Source: Pelagerythrobacter rhizovicinus (GTDB lineage: Bacteria > Pseudomonadota > Alphaproteobacteria > Sphingomonadales > Sphingomonadaceae). Taken from it: 64,000 nucleotides of DNA. A model generated the notes under the pieces. That model had not been told where the DNA came from. It ran no database searches and saw only the letters and a program-made list of their open reading frames with translations. This document shows, in pieces, positions 51,921 through 60,113 of the stretch. Made by a program: the position numbers and the translations under genes. Numbering within the stretch: the stretch's first letter is position 1; each line of letters begins with the position of its first letter. The stretch covers positions 1 through 64,000 of the forward strand of contig NZ_SDPV01000001.1 in the NCBI RefSeq assembly GCF_004135625.1, in the 5' to 3' direction.

Positions 51921-52547
51921 ATGAGCACCGACCGCCACACCGTGCGGTCCTATGACTCGGTTGCGGCCGAGTACGCGGCCGAAGCCGCCGCGATGCCTCG
52001 CTGGGTCGCGACGGAGATCGATGCGTTTGTAGCAGAACTGGGCGGCTCCGGCAGGGTGCTGGAGATCGGAAGCGGCGGCGGACGAGATGCGCTCGAGCTG
52101 GAGAAGCGGGGGATCAGCGTCCGGCGCACCGACGTTTCGAGGGGGTTCGTCGACCTGCTTCGCGACAGCGGCTTCGCGGCCGACCTGCTGGACCCGCTGA
52201 CCGACGATCTGGCCGACCCCCGTTGCCCCGGCGTGCCGTACGACGGGATCTGGGCCTGCGCCTGTCTGATCCACGTCGCCCGCGAGGATTTCCGCGCGGT
52301 GCTCGGACGGCTTGCCGAGACAACGCGGGCCGGCGGCGCACTGTATGCCTCGGTCAGAGAGGGCGATGGCGAGGACACGTCCGCACACGGCAGCGTCGCG
52401 GCGCCTCGGCGCTACGCCGAGACATACTGGCGCGAGCCCGCCCTGCGGTCGGCGCTCGCAGACGCCGGCTGGACCGTCCGGAAGATAGGCCGGTACACCG
52501 GAAGGCCCGATGATCGGTGGCTGAGCGTTCGGGCGATTCGGGCGTGA
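51921..52547 (+). CDS. Class I SAM-dependent methyltransferase
   Basis: The 208-residue protein has motif I (VLEIGSGGGRDALEL, residues 47-61), motif II (VRRTDVSRGFVDLL) and post-I acidic residues typical of class I methyltransferases. Later blocks are YDGIWACACLIHVAREDFRA and LGRLAETTRAGGALYASVRE. The substrate is unknown. It lies between motB and the flagellin gene, converging with fliC. Position suggests a possible link to flagellin or signalling methylation, but it resembles small-molecule/generic methyltransferases, not FliB or CheR. Confidence 0.8.
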   Translation: MSTDRHTVRSYDSVAAEYAAEAAAMPRWVATEIDAFVAELGGSGRVLEIGSGGGRDALELEKRGISVRRTDVSRGFVDLLRDSGFAADLLDPLTDDLADPRCPGVPYDGIWACACLIHVAREDFRAVLGRLAETTRAGGALYASVREGDGEDTSAHGSVAAPRRYAETYWREPALRSALADAGWTVRKIGRYTGRPDDRWLSVRAIRA

Positions 52548-52564
52548 CGGTGGCGCGGCCCGAT

Positions 52565-52600
52565 AAAGAAAAGGCCCGGCGCTGGTGACAGCGCCGGGCC
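52565..52600 (-). terminator. Rho-independent terminator of fliC
   Basis: A near-perfect 12-bp stem (GGCCCGGCGCTG with CAGCGCCGGGCC, loop GTGA/TCAC) is followed on the minus strand by TTTTCTTTAT, about 25 nt after the flagellin stop. It lies between the converging methyltransferase and flagellin genes. Confidence 0.9.
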
Positions 52601-52625
52601 CTCGAAGACCGAATCGGTCTGCCGA

Positions 52626-53438
52626 TTAACGCAGCAGCGACATAACGTTCTGCTGGCTCTGGTTCGCCTGCGACAGCATCGCGGTCGAAGCCTGGCTGAG
52701 GATCTGCGCCTTCGCCAGCGCAGTCGTTTCGGCCGAGTAGTCGGTGTCCTGGATGCGCGAGCGCGCGTCGGACAGGTTGGTGACGTTGTTGGTCAGCGTG
52801 TTGACCGCCGATTCGAGACGGCTCTGGCCGGCGCCCAGCGTGGCGCGGGCGGTCGAGATCGCTTCGAGCTGCGTGTCCGCGTCGGCAATCGCCGTCGTCG
52901 CCGATGCGGCGTCGGTGCCGACGTCGAACGTTGCGGCGGCGAGACCCGAGAGATCGGCCATCGTCAGGTCGATCGTGTCGGTGCTTTCGGCACCGGCCTG
53001 GATCGTGACGGTGGCGGTGCTGGCGTCGAACAGCTTGACGCCGTTGAACTCGCTGTTCGCGATGACGGCGTCGATCTGCGACTTGAGCTCGGTGACTTCC
53101 GCCTGCAGGTTGGCGCGGTCGCTGTCCTGGTAGGTGCCCGAGGACGACTGCACGGCCAGCTCACGAACGCGCTGCAGCATGTTGGTGACTTCGTTGAGGC
53201 CGCCTTCCGCGGTCTGCGCCAGCGAAATCCCGTCGTTCGCGTTGCGGATCCCCTGGCTCATGCCACGGATCTGCGAGGTCATCGACGTTGCGATGGCGAG
53301 GCCGGCGGCATCGTCCTTCGCGCTGTTGATGCGGTTGCCGGTCGACAGACGCTCCATGGCGGTGCCGAGGGCCTTGTTGGCGGAGGCCGAGGCGTTGGCA
53401 GCCTTCAGGGCGCTGATATTGGTATTGATAACGGACAT
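52626..53438 (-). CDS. fliC: Flagellin
   Basis: The 270-residue protein has the conserved N-terminal D0/D1 (SVINTNISALKAANASASAN, ALGTAMERLSTGNRINSAKD, DAAGLAIATSMTSQIRGMSQ) and C-terminal helices (AVNTLTNNVTNLSDARSRIQ, DTDYSAETTALAKAQILSQA, SQQNVMSLLR). The central variable part is very short (about residues 150-190), so the filament surface domain is minimal. It is a single-gene transcript with a sigma-28 promoter and a strong terminator. The N-terminal D1 stretch LQRVRELAVQ is close to the enterobacterial form. Confidence 0.97.
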   Translation of the reverse strand: MSVINTNISALKAANASASANKALGTAMERLSTGNRINSAKDDAAGLAIATSMTSQIRGMSQGIRNANDGISLAQTAEGGLNEVTNMLQRVRELAVQSSSGTYQDSDRANLQAEVTELKSQIDAVIANSEFNGVKLFDASTATVTIQAGAESTDTIDLTMADLSGLAAATFDVGTDAASATTAIADADTQLEAISTARATLGAGQSRLESAVNTLTNNVTNLSDARSRIQDTDYSAETTALAKAQILSQASTAMLSQANQSQQNVMSLLR

Positions 53439-53506
53439 TGTTCAAACTCCCACAATGCTCTTCAAGGGCTGCCCCGAGACCCCGTCTTGGGCGGCAGCTG
53501 AAACCC

Positions 53507-53533
53507 AGACCGGCAATGATGCGGGAAGTTTTA
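53507..53533 (-). promoter_or_regulatory. Sigma-28 (FliA) promoter of fliC
   Basis: On the minus strand TAAA and GCCGGTCT are separated by exactly 15 nt, matching the sigma-28 pattern TAAA-N15-GCCGATAA at all -35 and the first four -10 positions. It lies about 75 nt upstream of the flagellin ATG. Confidence 0.82.
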
Positions 53534-53635
53534 GGGGGCGGGCGGATTTTCGTGACTGCGCCGCGGTTTGAGAAATGCTCGTCGTCCCAGCGCCACGGCT
53601 GAGATTGTCTGCAGCGAAGTCCGGCCCGGCGGCGA

Positions 53636-53665
53636 GCGATCCCGGCTTTCGCCGGGATGACGTCA
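53636..53665. repeat. Single copy of family B palindromic repeat
   Basis: GATCCCGGCTTTCGCCGGGATGACG contains an internal 8-bp stem (ATCCCGGC with GCCGGGAT) and the characteristic GATGAC end of the family seen at 34.67 and 51.12 kb. It lies in the divergent region between fliC and the sigma-54 activator gene. Confidence 0.6.
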
Positions 53666-53724
53666 GGGTGACGGAGAGCTGTGTGCCACTCGAACTAAGT
53701 ATTCATACTTAAGGGCGTTTCTCC

Positions 53725-53737
53725 GTTAACCATTAAG
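53725..53737 (+). promoter_or_regulatory. Possible CtrA-binding site
   Basis: GTTAACCATTAAG contains the TTAACCAT core typical of CtrA half-sites in alphaproteobacteria, with a second TTAA three bases on. It lies 68-80 nt upstream of the sigma-54 activator gene, whose product would stand at the top of the flagellar cascade. No other TTAACCAT was noticed in the window. Confidence 0.45.
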
Positions 53738-53804
53738 CGAATTTTGCCCATGCCGGCGCCAATACCCGCTGCGGACGGAATTGGTTAATCAGCAGGGGGC
53801 TGAA

Positions 53805-55067
53805 GTGGGATCGATCGAACGGACCCAAGGGTTCGAAAAGGCTCACGCGTCGCTGGCGGGCAAGTTCGCGGGGATCGCTTCCTCGCTCTTTCCGCGGCAG
53901 GTCGTGCACCTCGCCGACGCTGCCGAAAGCGGGCTGGGCAAACTGCCCGGCACGATTGCGCTGGCGCGGGCCGACGCGCCCTCCATCGAACGGATGGGAA
54001 CGGGCGCCCGGCTGACCTACGCCGATCCGGTGTCGGAAGCGACCTTCGGCGCGCTCGTCGCGCTGGCCGCGGCCGGTGGGGGGCCGGTCGCGGCCGATCC
54101 GGAATCGCTCTCGGTCCTGGCGCTCGCCGACCGGCTGGCGGGGACCGATATCCCGGTGCTCATCAACGGCCCGACCGGCACCGGCAAGGAAGTGCTGTCG
54201 CAGTTCATCCACAACCGCAGCGCGCGGCAGGACAAGCCGTTCGTGGCGGTGAACTGCGCCGCCATTCCCGAGACGATGCTGGAAGCGCTGCTGTTCGGCC
54301 ACCAGAAAGGCGCCTTCACCGGTGCCAACGCGGCGGGCGAGGGCTTCTTCCGCGCGGCCGAGGGCGGCACGCTGCTGCTCGACGAGATCGCCGAGATGCC
54401 GCTTCCGCTCCAGGCCAAGCTGTTGCGCGCGCTGCAGGAAGGCGAAGTCGTGCCGGTCGGCGCGACCACGCCGGTCAAGGTCGACGTGCGGATCATCGCC
54501 TGTGCCAACCGCGATCTGCCGCTGGAGGTCGAGGAAGGCCGTTTCCGTGCCGACCTGTTCTACCGCCTCAATGTCTTCCCGATGACCCTTTCCGCGCTGC
54601 GCGAACGGCCCGGCGACATCGTGCCGCTCGCCTTCGCCATGCTGCTGCGCCACGCGCCGCAGGGGCAGCAGGTTCCCTGGCTCACCGACGGCGCGATCGC
54701 CATGCTCAAGCAGCACGGCTGGCCCGGCAATATCCGCGAGCTGGAAAACGTCATGCGCCGCGCGCTCGTGCTTGCCGGCAACGAGACGGCGATCGGCACG
54801 CAGCATATCGTGTTCGACCGGCCCGCACGGCTGGTCGAGCGGTCGCCCGAGCCGGCGCCGCAGGCCGATCTCGACGCGGCGGGCGCGGGGGCCAAGCTCT
54901 CCAAGGTGGTGCAGCTTTCCGAAGCGCGCGCGATCATGGAAACGCTCGACGCCTGCGGCGGCAAGCGGGCCGAGGCCGCGCGCCAGCTCGGCATCAGCGA
55001 GCGCACGCTGCGCTACCGCCTGGCATCCTTCCGTGAAGCCGGCCTGGCCGTCGGAGGCCGTCGATGA
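53805..55067 (+). CDS. Sigma-54-dependent flagellar transcription activator (FlbD/FleQ-type)
   Basis: The 420-residue protein has an AAA+ domain (about residues 105-330) with Walker A GPTGTGKE, the sigma-54-contacting GAFTGA loop (HQKGAFTGANAAGEGFF), Walker B GGTLLLDEIAEMPL and arginine finger region (GRFRADLFYRLNVFP). A C-terminal Fis-type helix-turn-helix follows (KRAEAARQLGISERTLRYRL). The N-terminal 100 residues lack the phosphoacceptor pattern of a receiver domain, as in FleQ or a degenerate FlbD. GTG is chosen because AGGGGG precedes it; an in-frame TTG eight codons upstream is possible. It overlaps fliE by 4 nt, heading the fli operon. Confidence 0.9.
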   Translation: MGSIERTQGFEKAHASLAGKFAGIASSLFPRQVVHLADAAESGLGKLPGTIALARADAPSIERMGTGARLTYADPVSEATFGALVALAAAGGGPVAADPESLSVLALADRLAGTDIPVLINGPTGTGKEVLSQFIHNRSARQDKPFVAVNCAAIPETMLEALLFGHQKGAFTGANAAGEGFFRAAEGGTLLLDEIAEMPLPLQAKLLRALQEGEVVPVGATTPVKVDVRIIACANRDLPLEVEEGRFRADLFYRLNVFPMTLSALRERPGDIVPLAFAMLLRHAPQGQQVPWLTDGAIAMLKQHGWPGNIRELENVMRRALVLAGNETAIGTQHIVFDRPARLVERSPEPAPQADLDAAGAGAKLSKVVQLSEARAIMETLDACGGKRAEAARQLGISERTLRYRLASFREAGLAVGGRR

Positions 55068-55438
55068 GCGGCGTGGGCGGCATTGGCGGTGCCGGATCGG
55101 TCCAGCAGATCATGGCGTTGCGCCAGCAGATCGTGGAGCGATCGAGCGTGCTGCAGGAAATCCATCAGGCGAAGGGCGCCGAACACGCGGGCGCTGCGGC
55201 GCCGAGCGAACCGGCGGGCGGGGGTTTTGCCGACACGCTCAGAACGGCACTCGACGGGGTCAACGCGGCACAGACCAAGTCGTCCGAACTCGCCGCCGGC
55301 TACGAGCGCGGCGAAGTGACCGACATCGCCAAGGTCATGCTCGCGCGGCAGGAGGCCGGGATCGCGTTCGAAGCCACGCTGCAAGTCAGGAACAAGCTGT
55401 TGTCCGCCTATCAGGACATCATGCGGATGGGGGTTTGA
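55064..55438 (+). CDS. fliE: Flagellar MS-ring/rod adapter FliE
   Basis: The 124-residue protein has the FliE C-terminal pattern FADTLRTALDGVNAAQTKSS, ELAAGYERGEVTDIAKVMLA, RQEAGIAFEATLQVRNKLLS, AYQDIMRMGV. It joins the rod to the MS ring and is the first exported substrate. It overlaps the activator gene by 4 nt and precedes fliF by 4 nt. Confidence 0.93.
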   Translation: MSGVGGIGGAGSVQQIMALRQQIVERSSVLQEIHQAKGAEHAGAAAPSEPAGGGFADTLRTALDGVNAAQTKSSELAAGYERGEVTDIAKVMLARQEAGIAFEATLQVRNKLLSAYQDIMRMGV

Positions 55439-55442
55439 TTAG

Positions 55443-57074
55443 ATGAGCGACCTCGTGCCCACGGGCGGTTCCTCCGGCTCGCTCCTCGCGCCGCTGCGCG
55501 CGGGGGGCGGCGGTTCGTTCAAGGACCGCGCCGCGGCTTTCGTGGCGCAGCCCGCGGTGAGGAAGGCCTTGCCCTGGTTCGCCGGGCTCGCCGCCGTGGG
55601 CATGGCCGCACTGCTGTGGGCCGCGCTCGCCCCGGCGCCGCAGCGCGTGCTCTACAGCTCGCTCGGCGATGCCGACCGCGCCGGCGTGGTCAGCGCGCTG
55701 GAGGCGGCGTCGATCGGGTACACGATCGACAATGCGACCGGCGCGCTCACCGTGGGGGAGGACGATCTCTATCGCGCGCGCATGGTGGTCGCATCCGACG
55801 GTGCGCTCGCCACCCCCGAGAGCGGGCAGGATCTGATCGACGCGCTGCCGATGGGCGCCAGCCGCACGCTCGAGGGCGACCGGCTGCGCGCGGCGCAGGA
55901 ACGCGACCTGATGCTGACGATCCGCGAGATCGACGGGGTCGAATCGGTCCGTGTCCATCTCGCGCGGGCCGAGCGATCGGTTTTCGTGCGCGACAACCTG
56001 CCGCCGACCGCCTCGGTCATGCTGCGCATGGCGCGCGGGCGGCAGCTTTCCGAATCGCAGGTCACCGCGATCGCCAATCTCGTCGCCGCCTCGGTGCCCG
56101 GGCTCTCGATCGACGCGGTGCGCATCGTCGATCAGCACGGCCGGCTGCTATCCGAGCCGAAGGGCGCGGATTCGGACCGGCTCGAGCTGCAGACGCGGAT
56201 GGAGGCCAAGCTGCGCTCGCAGGTCGACCAGTTGCTTTCCCCGATGATCGGTGCGGAGAACTTCTCCAGCGAAATCCAGGTCGCGCTCGATATGAGCGAA
56301 GTGACCTCGGCCCGCGAAAGCTACGACAAGGACGGCGCGGTGCGCCGCGAGACGACCCAGACTTCCACCATGGCGGGACCCGGCGCCGCCGTCGGTGTGC
56401 CCGGCGTGCTGACGAACACCCCGCCGCCGGCGCCCGAAGCCGTCGAAGGCGCGCCCGAGGGCGGCCCGGCCGAGGCCAACGCGCCCGAAGTGGGCGAGAG
56501 CAGCGCCACCCGTACTTACGAACTGGGCCGGGAGGTCGCGGTGTCGAACATCGCGCCCGGCGACCTGAAGCGCCTGTCGGTCGCGGTCGCGATCAATCAG
56601 GACGTGCTCGAAGGCGCCAAACCGGCCGACATCAAGAAGTTCGAGGATCTGGTCGCCGCGGCCGTCGGCGCCGATACGGCGCGGGGCGATACGGTCGCGG
56701 TCATCGTGCGCCCGTTCGACGCGCCCGTGGCCGAGGAACCGCCGTTCTGGGAAGCGCCGTGGTTCGCGATGGTCGTGCGCAATCTGGTCGCGCTGATCTG
56801 CGTCGTGCTCGCGCTGCTGTTCGTCGCCCGGCCGATCGTCCGCGCATTGACCGGCCGCAAGGACGAGGAAGGCGAGGAGGCGGAAGGTGAAATGACCGTG
56901 CTTCCGGCCGGCCGCCGGCCCGCGCTGATCGCGATGAACGACGAGCCCGACCGCGAGGAGCTTTCCGCACAGATCGAGCTCGCCCAGCGCATCGCGCGCG
57001 AGCAGCCCGACGACGCGCTCCAGGCATTGCGCCGAATGCTCGGCGAGACGCGCAACACCGAAGGAGTCGCGTGA
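55443..57074 (+). CDS. fliF: Flagellar MS-ring protein FliF
   Basis: The 543-residue protein has an N-terminal membrane segment (LPWFAGLAAVGMAALLWAAL), the YscJ/FliF ring-building domains (RVLYSSLGDADRAGVVSALE, DLMLTIREIDGVESVRVHLA, PTASVMLRMARGRQLSESQV), a Pro/Glu-rich loop and a second membrane segment (MVVRNLVALICVVLALLFVA) with a C-terminal FliG-binding tail. It builds the MS ring, the base for rod and rotor. Its stop overlaps the fliG start codons. Confidence 0.96.
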   Translation: MSDLVPTGGSSGSLLAPLRAGGGGSFKDRAAAFVAQPAVRKALPWFAGLAAVGMAALLWAALAPAPQRVLYSSLGDADRAGVVSALEAASIGYTIDNATGALTVGEDDLYRARMVVASDGALATPESGQDLIDALPMGASRTLEGDRLRAAQERDLMLTIREIDGVESVRVHLARAERSVFVRDNLPPTASVMLRMARGRQLSESQVTAIANLVAASVPGLSIDAVRIVDQHGRLLSEPKGADSDRLELQTRMEAKLRSQVDQLLSPMIGAENFSSEIQVALDMSEVTSARESYDKDGAVRRETTQTSTMAGPGAAVGVPGVLTNTPPPAPEAVEGAPEGGPAEANAPEVGESSATRTYELGREVAVSNIAPGDLKRLSVAVAINQDVLEGAKPADIKKFEDLVAAAVGADTARGDTVAVIVRPFDAPVAEEPPFWEAPWFAMVVRNLVALICVVLALLFVARPIVRALTGRKDEEGEEAEGEMTVLPAGRRPALIAMNDEPDREELSAQIELAQRIAREQPDDALQALRRMLGETRNTEGVA

Positions 57075-58087
57075 TGGCTGCTGCGATCGAGTTCGACGGT
57101 GCCGACCGCGCGGCCGTGATGGTCATGCTGCTCGGCGAGGAGGAGGCGGCCAGGCTGCTCGCCGGCCTCTCGCCCGAGGAACTGCGCAGGCTCGGCGCCA
57201 AGATGTGCGAGCTGGGCGAGATCGGTCCGACCGCGATCGCCGACGCCATCGCCAGCTTCGCCGATTCCGCCAGCCAGTCGGGCATTTCCGCGCATGGCCG
57301 GGTCGACGACGTCCGCCGGATCATGACCGGCGCGCTCGGCGAGGTGAAGGCGGACAGCATCATGCGCCGTGTCGCCCCGCCCGAGAACGCGCCACGCAAT
57401 CCGGCGCTCGAGATCGCCCAGTGGCTCGAGCCCGACGTGCTGATCCCGCTGATCCAGGACGAGCATCCGCAGGCGATTGCCGTGCTGCTCGTCCAGCTCG
57501 AACCCGCAACCGCCGCGGCGGTGCTCGCCGGTCTGCCGGAGGATCTGCACACCCCGGTCGTCCACCGGATCGCCAGCCTCGGCCCGGTCTCGCCCGAGGC
57601 GATCGCGATCCTGGAGGAAACCCTGGCCGCGAAGATCGCCGGCACCCACGGGATCAGGAAGCTGACCATGGGCGGCGTGCGCGAGGCGGCGGAGATCATG
57701 AACAGCGCCGCGCGCAGCATGGAGAAGCGCGTCATTCCGGGCCTCAACAAGCTCGACAAGCAGCTCGCCCGCGACATCGAGAGCGAGATGTTCAAGTTCG
57801 AGCATCTGCTCGACCTCGACACCCAGACGATCGGCCAGCTCCTGCGCGAGATCGAGAGCGAAGTGCTGATCGACGCGCTCAAGGGTCTCGAGGAAGCGCA
57901 GCGCGAGGTCTTCTTCGCCGCGATGTCGAGCCGCGCGGCGGACGGCCTGCGCGACGAGATCGAGGAACGCGGCCGGATCAAGCGTGCCGACGTGGAAGCG
58001 GCGCAGAAGGCGATCGTCGCGACCGCGAAGAAACTCGCCGCCGACGGCACGATCGTCGTCGGCGGGGCGGACGACGACTATGTCTAA
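57074..58087 (+). CDS. fliG: Flagellar rotor switch protein FliG
   Basis: The 337-residue protein contains the FliG N, middle and C domains: MLLGEEEAARLLAGLSPEEL, the EHPQ motif in LIPLIQDEHPQAIAVLLVQL, VREAAEIMNSAARSMEKRVI, and the charged torque helix region LLDLDTQTIGQLLREIESEV. It transmits torque from the stator. A GTG one codon upstream overlapping the fliF stop is an alternative start; AAGGAG fits either. Directly after its stop lies a 104-bp repeat-containing insertion before fliH, unlike the overlapping junctions elsewhere. Confidence 0.95.
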   Translation: MAAAIEFDGADRAAVMVMLLGEEEAARLLAGLSPEELRRLGAKMCELGEIGPTAIADAIASFADSASQSGISAHGRVDDVRRIMTGALGEVKADSIMRRVAPPENAPRNPALEIAQWLEPDVLIPLIQDEHPQAIAVLLVQLEPATAAAVLAGLPEDLHTPVVHRIASLGPVSPEAIAILEETLAAKIAGTHGIRKLTMGGVREAAEIMNSAARSMEKRVIPGLNKLDKQLARDIESEMFKFEHLLDLDTQTIGQLLREIESEVLIDALKGLEEAQREVFFAAMSSRAADGLRDEIEERGRIKRADVEAAQKAIVATAKKLAADGTIVVGGADDDYV

Positions 58088-58208
58088 GCAGAAATCGCGA
58101 TTGGTCCTATTCCTCCCCATCGCAAGACGATGGGGAGGATTCTCGAATTTCGCGCTTCACCGATCTCCAGCCTTCGCGGGATGCCAGTTGAATGTCGATA
58201 CAGTCTAG
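58088..58208. repeat. Hairpin-containing repeat element between fliG and fliH
   Basis: This non-coding insert contains an 11-bp perfect stem (CCTCCCCATCG, loop CAAGA, CGATGGGGAGG, 58112-58138) and ends in TTGAATGTCGATACAGTCTA plus G, which matches 18 of 21 positions of the terminal repeat of the element at 13311-13458. No matching left end was found, so it is a different member or a decayed copy. Its right end contains the ATG used for fliH. The hairpin lacks a T-run, so it is more likely an mRNA processing or attenuation point than a terminator. Confidence 0.7.
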
Positions 58209-58788
58209 AGCCTGTCTCCCGCTCGAGCGGCTGCGTGGCAGCGGCGGATTCTCGCGCGATCCGCGCTTTTCTCCGCTGTTCGTCGTCCCTGCCGAGGAAA
58301 CGGCGGCGGAACCCGCGCGCGATCCCGTGGCCGAGGCCTACGAGCGCGGATTTTCCGAAGGCGCCGCGCAGGCCGAAGCGCGCGCGCAAGAGCAGGAACG
58401 CGAACGCGACGCGCGGCGCCATGCAATCGAACTCGCCTTCGCCCGCTTCGACGCCGACAGCGCCGCCGCGCTGCGCGAGCGCCTGCGGCTGACGGTGCTG
58501 ACGCTGTGCGAGGACGCGATCCTGCCGCTCGCGCTCGACGAGGATGGCCTCGTCGCGCGGATCGGCAAGGCCACCGCCATGCTCCAGCGCGCGCAGGACG
58601 AGCGCCGCGTATTGCTCCATCCCGACGATCTGGCGCTGGTCGAAAGCCGGTTGCCGGCCGATCTCGTTGCCGTACCCGACTCCTCGGTCGAGCGGGGCGG
58701 CTTGCGGATCGAGACCGAGGACGGCGGGATCGAGGACGGGCCCTCGCAGTGGCGCCGCATTCTCGAAGAGGCTTTCCGGGAGTGCTGA
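58192..58788 (+). CDS. fliH: Flagellar export ATPase regulator FliH
   Basis: The 198-residue protein has the FliH layout: a variable N-terminus, a charged coiled coil (AYERGFSEGAAQAEARAQEQ, ERERDARRHAIELAFARFDA) and a C-terminal domain (DEDGLVARIGKATAMLQRAQ, RVLLHPDDLALVESRLPADL, GGLRIETEDGGIEDGPSQW). It binds FliI and controls the export ATPase. The only good start, ATG in MSIQSRACLPLERL, lies inside the end of a repeat element, so the first few residues were probably contributed by that insertion. It overlaps fliI by 7 nt. Confidence 0.85.
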   Translation: MSIQSRACLPLERLRGSGGFSRDPRFSPLFVVPAEETAAEPARDPVAEAYERGFSEGAAQAEARAQEQERERDARRHAIELAFARFDADSAAALRERLRLTVLTLCEDAILPLALDEDGLVARIGKATAMLQRAQDERRVLLHPDDLALVESRLPADLVAVPDSSVERGGLRIETEDGGIEDGPSQWRRILEEAFREC

Positions 58789-60113
58789 GCGAGCTGGAAA
58801 CGGTGCTCGATGAACTCGCCATGCCGCCGGTCGACCTGCACCCGCGCCGCTTCGGCCGGGTCGCGGCCTGCGACGGGGGGCTGATCGAGGTCAGCGGGCT
58901 TTCAGTCCCGATCGGGGGCCTGTGCCGGATCGACGACGGCAAGGGCGCTACGCTCACCGCCGAGGTAATCGGCTTCCGCAACGGGCGCACGATGATGATG
59001 ATGCTCGGCGACAGCGTGCTGCTGCGCCCGGGTGTGCCCGTGCGGCCCGAAGGGCGGCCGGGCATGTTGCCGGTCGGCCCGGCCTTTCTCGGCCGCGCGG
59101 TCGACGGCCTCGGCCGCCCGATCGACGGCGGCCCGCCGCTGCGCTCGCGCGCGGAATGGCCCGCCGGCGGCAAGCGCACCGGCGCGCTCGACCGCGCGAG
59201 CGTGCGCGAACCGTTCGACACCGGCATTCGCGCAATCAACGCTCTGACGACATTCGGAATCGGCCAGCGCGTCGGCATCATGGCCGGCTCCGGGGTCGGC
59301 AAGTCGGTGCTGATCGACATGATCGCGCACGGCGCGGAAGCCGACGTGGTCGTGGTCGGCCTGATCGGCGAGCGCGCGCGCGAGGTCTCGGATTTCGTCG
59401 AACGGCATATGCAGGGGGAAGCGGCCGCGCGCACAGCGGTGGTTGCGGTGCCTGCCGACCATGCCGCGAACCTGCGGCTGCGCGGCGCGCTGCTGGCGAC
59501 TTCGCTCGCCGAGTATTTCCGCGCGCAGGGCCTGCGCGTGCTGCTGATCCAGGACAGCCTGACCCGTATCGCCCATGCGGCGCGGGAGATCGGAATTCTG
59601 CTCGGCGAACCCGGCGCGGCGCGCGGCTATCCGCCTTCGGCGCTGTCGACGATCACCAAGCTGGTCGAGCGCGCCGGCAATTCGGCTGAAAGCGGCGGCT
59701 CGATCACCGGGATCTATACGGTGCTCGCCGACGGCGACGACCAGAACGATCCCGTCGTGGACACGGCGCGCTCGATCCTCGACGGGCATATCGTGCTCTC
59801 GCGCGATCTCGCGCAGCGTGGGCAATATCCGGCGATCGACGTCGGCGCATCGCTCAGCCGCGTGATGAGCGACGTTGCGAGCCCGCAGCAGAACCTGCTC
59901 GCGCGGAGCCTGCGCGCGCTCGTTTCGGCGTACGAGAGCAACCGCGACCTGCTGCTGATGGGCGCCTACCGCCCCGGCGCCGATCCGCTGGTCGACCGCG
60001 GCATCGCGCTGCATCCGCAGATCGCCGAATTCCTCCAGCAGGACGTCGCCGAGCGCGTCTCGCTGGATCTTGCGGTCGGACAGCTTCAGCAATTGATCGG
60101 CAATGACCAGTGA
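58782..60113 (+). CDS. fliI: Flagellar export ATPase FliI
   Basis: The 443-residue ATPase has Walker A (MAGSGVGKSVLIDMIAHGAE, near residues 167-174), the VVGLIGERAREVSDFVE block, Walker B (LRVLLIQDSLTRIAHAARE), and the family's ARGYPPSALSTITKLVERAG and DDQNDPVVDTARSILDGHIV. It unfolds and feeds substrates to the export gate. The GTG start overlaps fliH; a GTG seven codons on is an alternative. It overlaps fliJ by 11 nt. Confidence 0.96.
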   Translation: MLSELETVLDELAMPPVDLHPRRFGRVAACDGGLIEVSGLSVPIGGLCRIDDGKGATLTAEVIGFRNGRTMMMMLGDSVLLRPGVPVRPEGRPGMLPVGPAFLGRAVDGLGRPIDGGPPLRSRAEWPAGGKRTGALDRASVREPFDTGIRAINALTTFGIGQRVGIMAGSGVGKSVLIDMIAHGAEADVVVVGLIGERAREVSDFVERHMQGEAAARTAVVAVPADHAANLRLRGALLATSLAEYFRAQGLRVLLIQDSLTRIAHAAREIGILLGEPGAARGYPPSALSTITKLVERAGNSAESGGSITGIYTVLADGDDQNDPVVDTARSILDGHIVLSRDLAQRGQYPAIDVGASLSRVMSDVASPQQNLLARSLRALVSAYESNRDLLLMGAYRPGADPLVDRGIALHPQIAEFLQQDVAERVSLDLAVGQLQQLIGNDQ

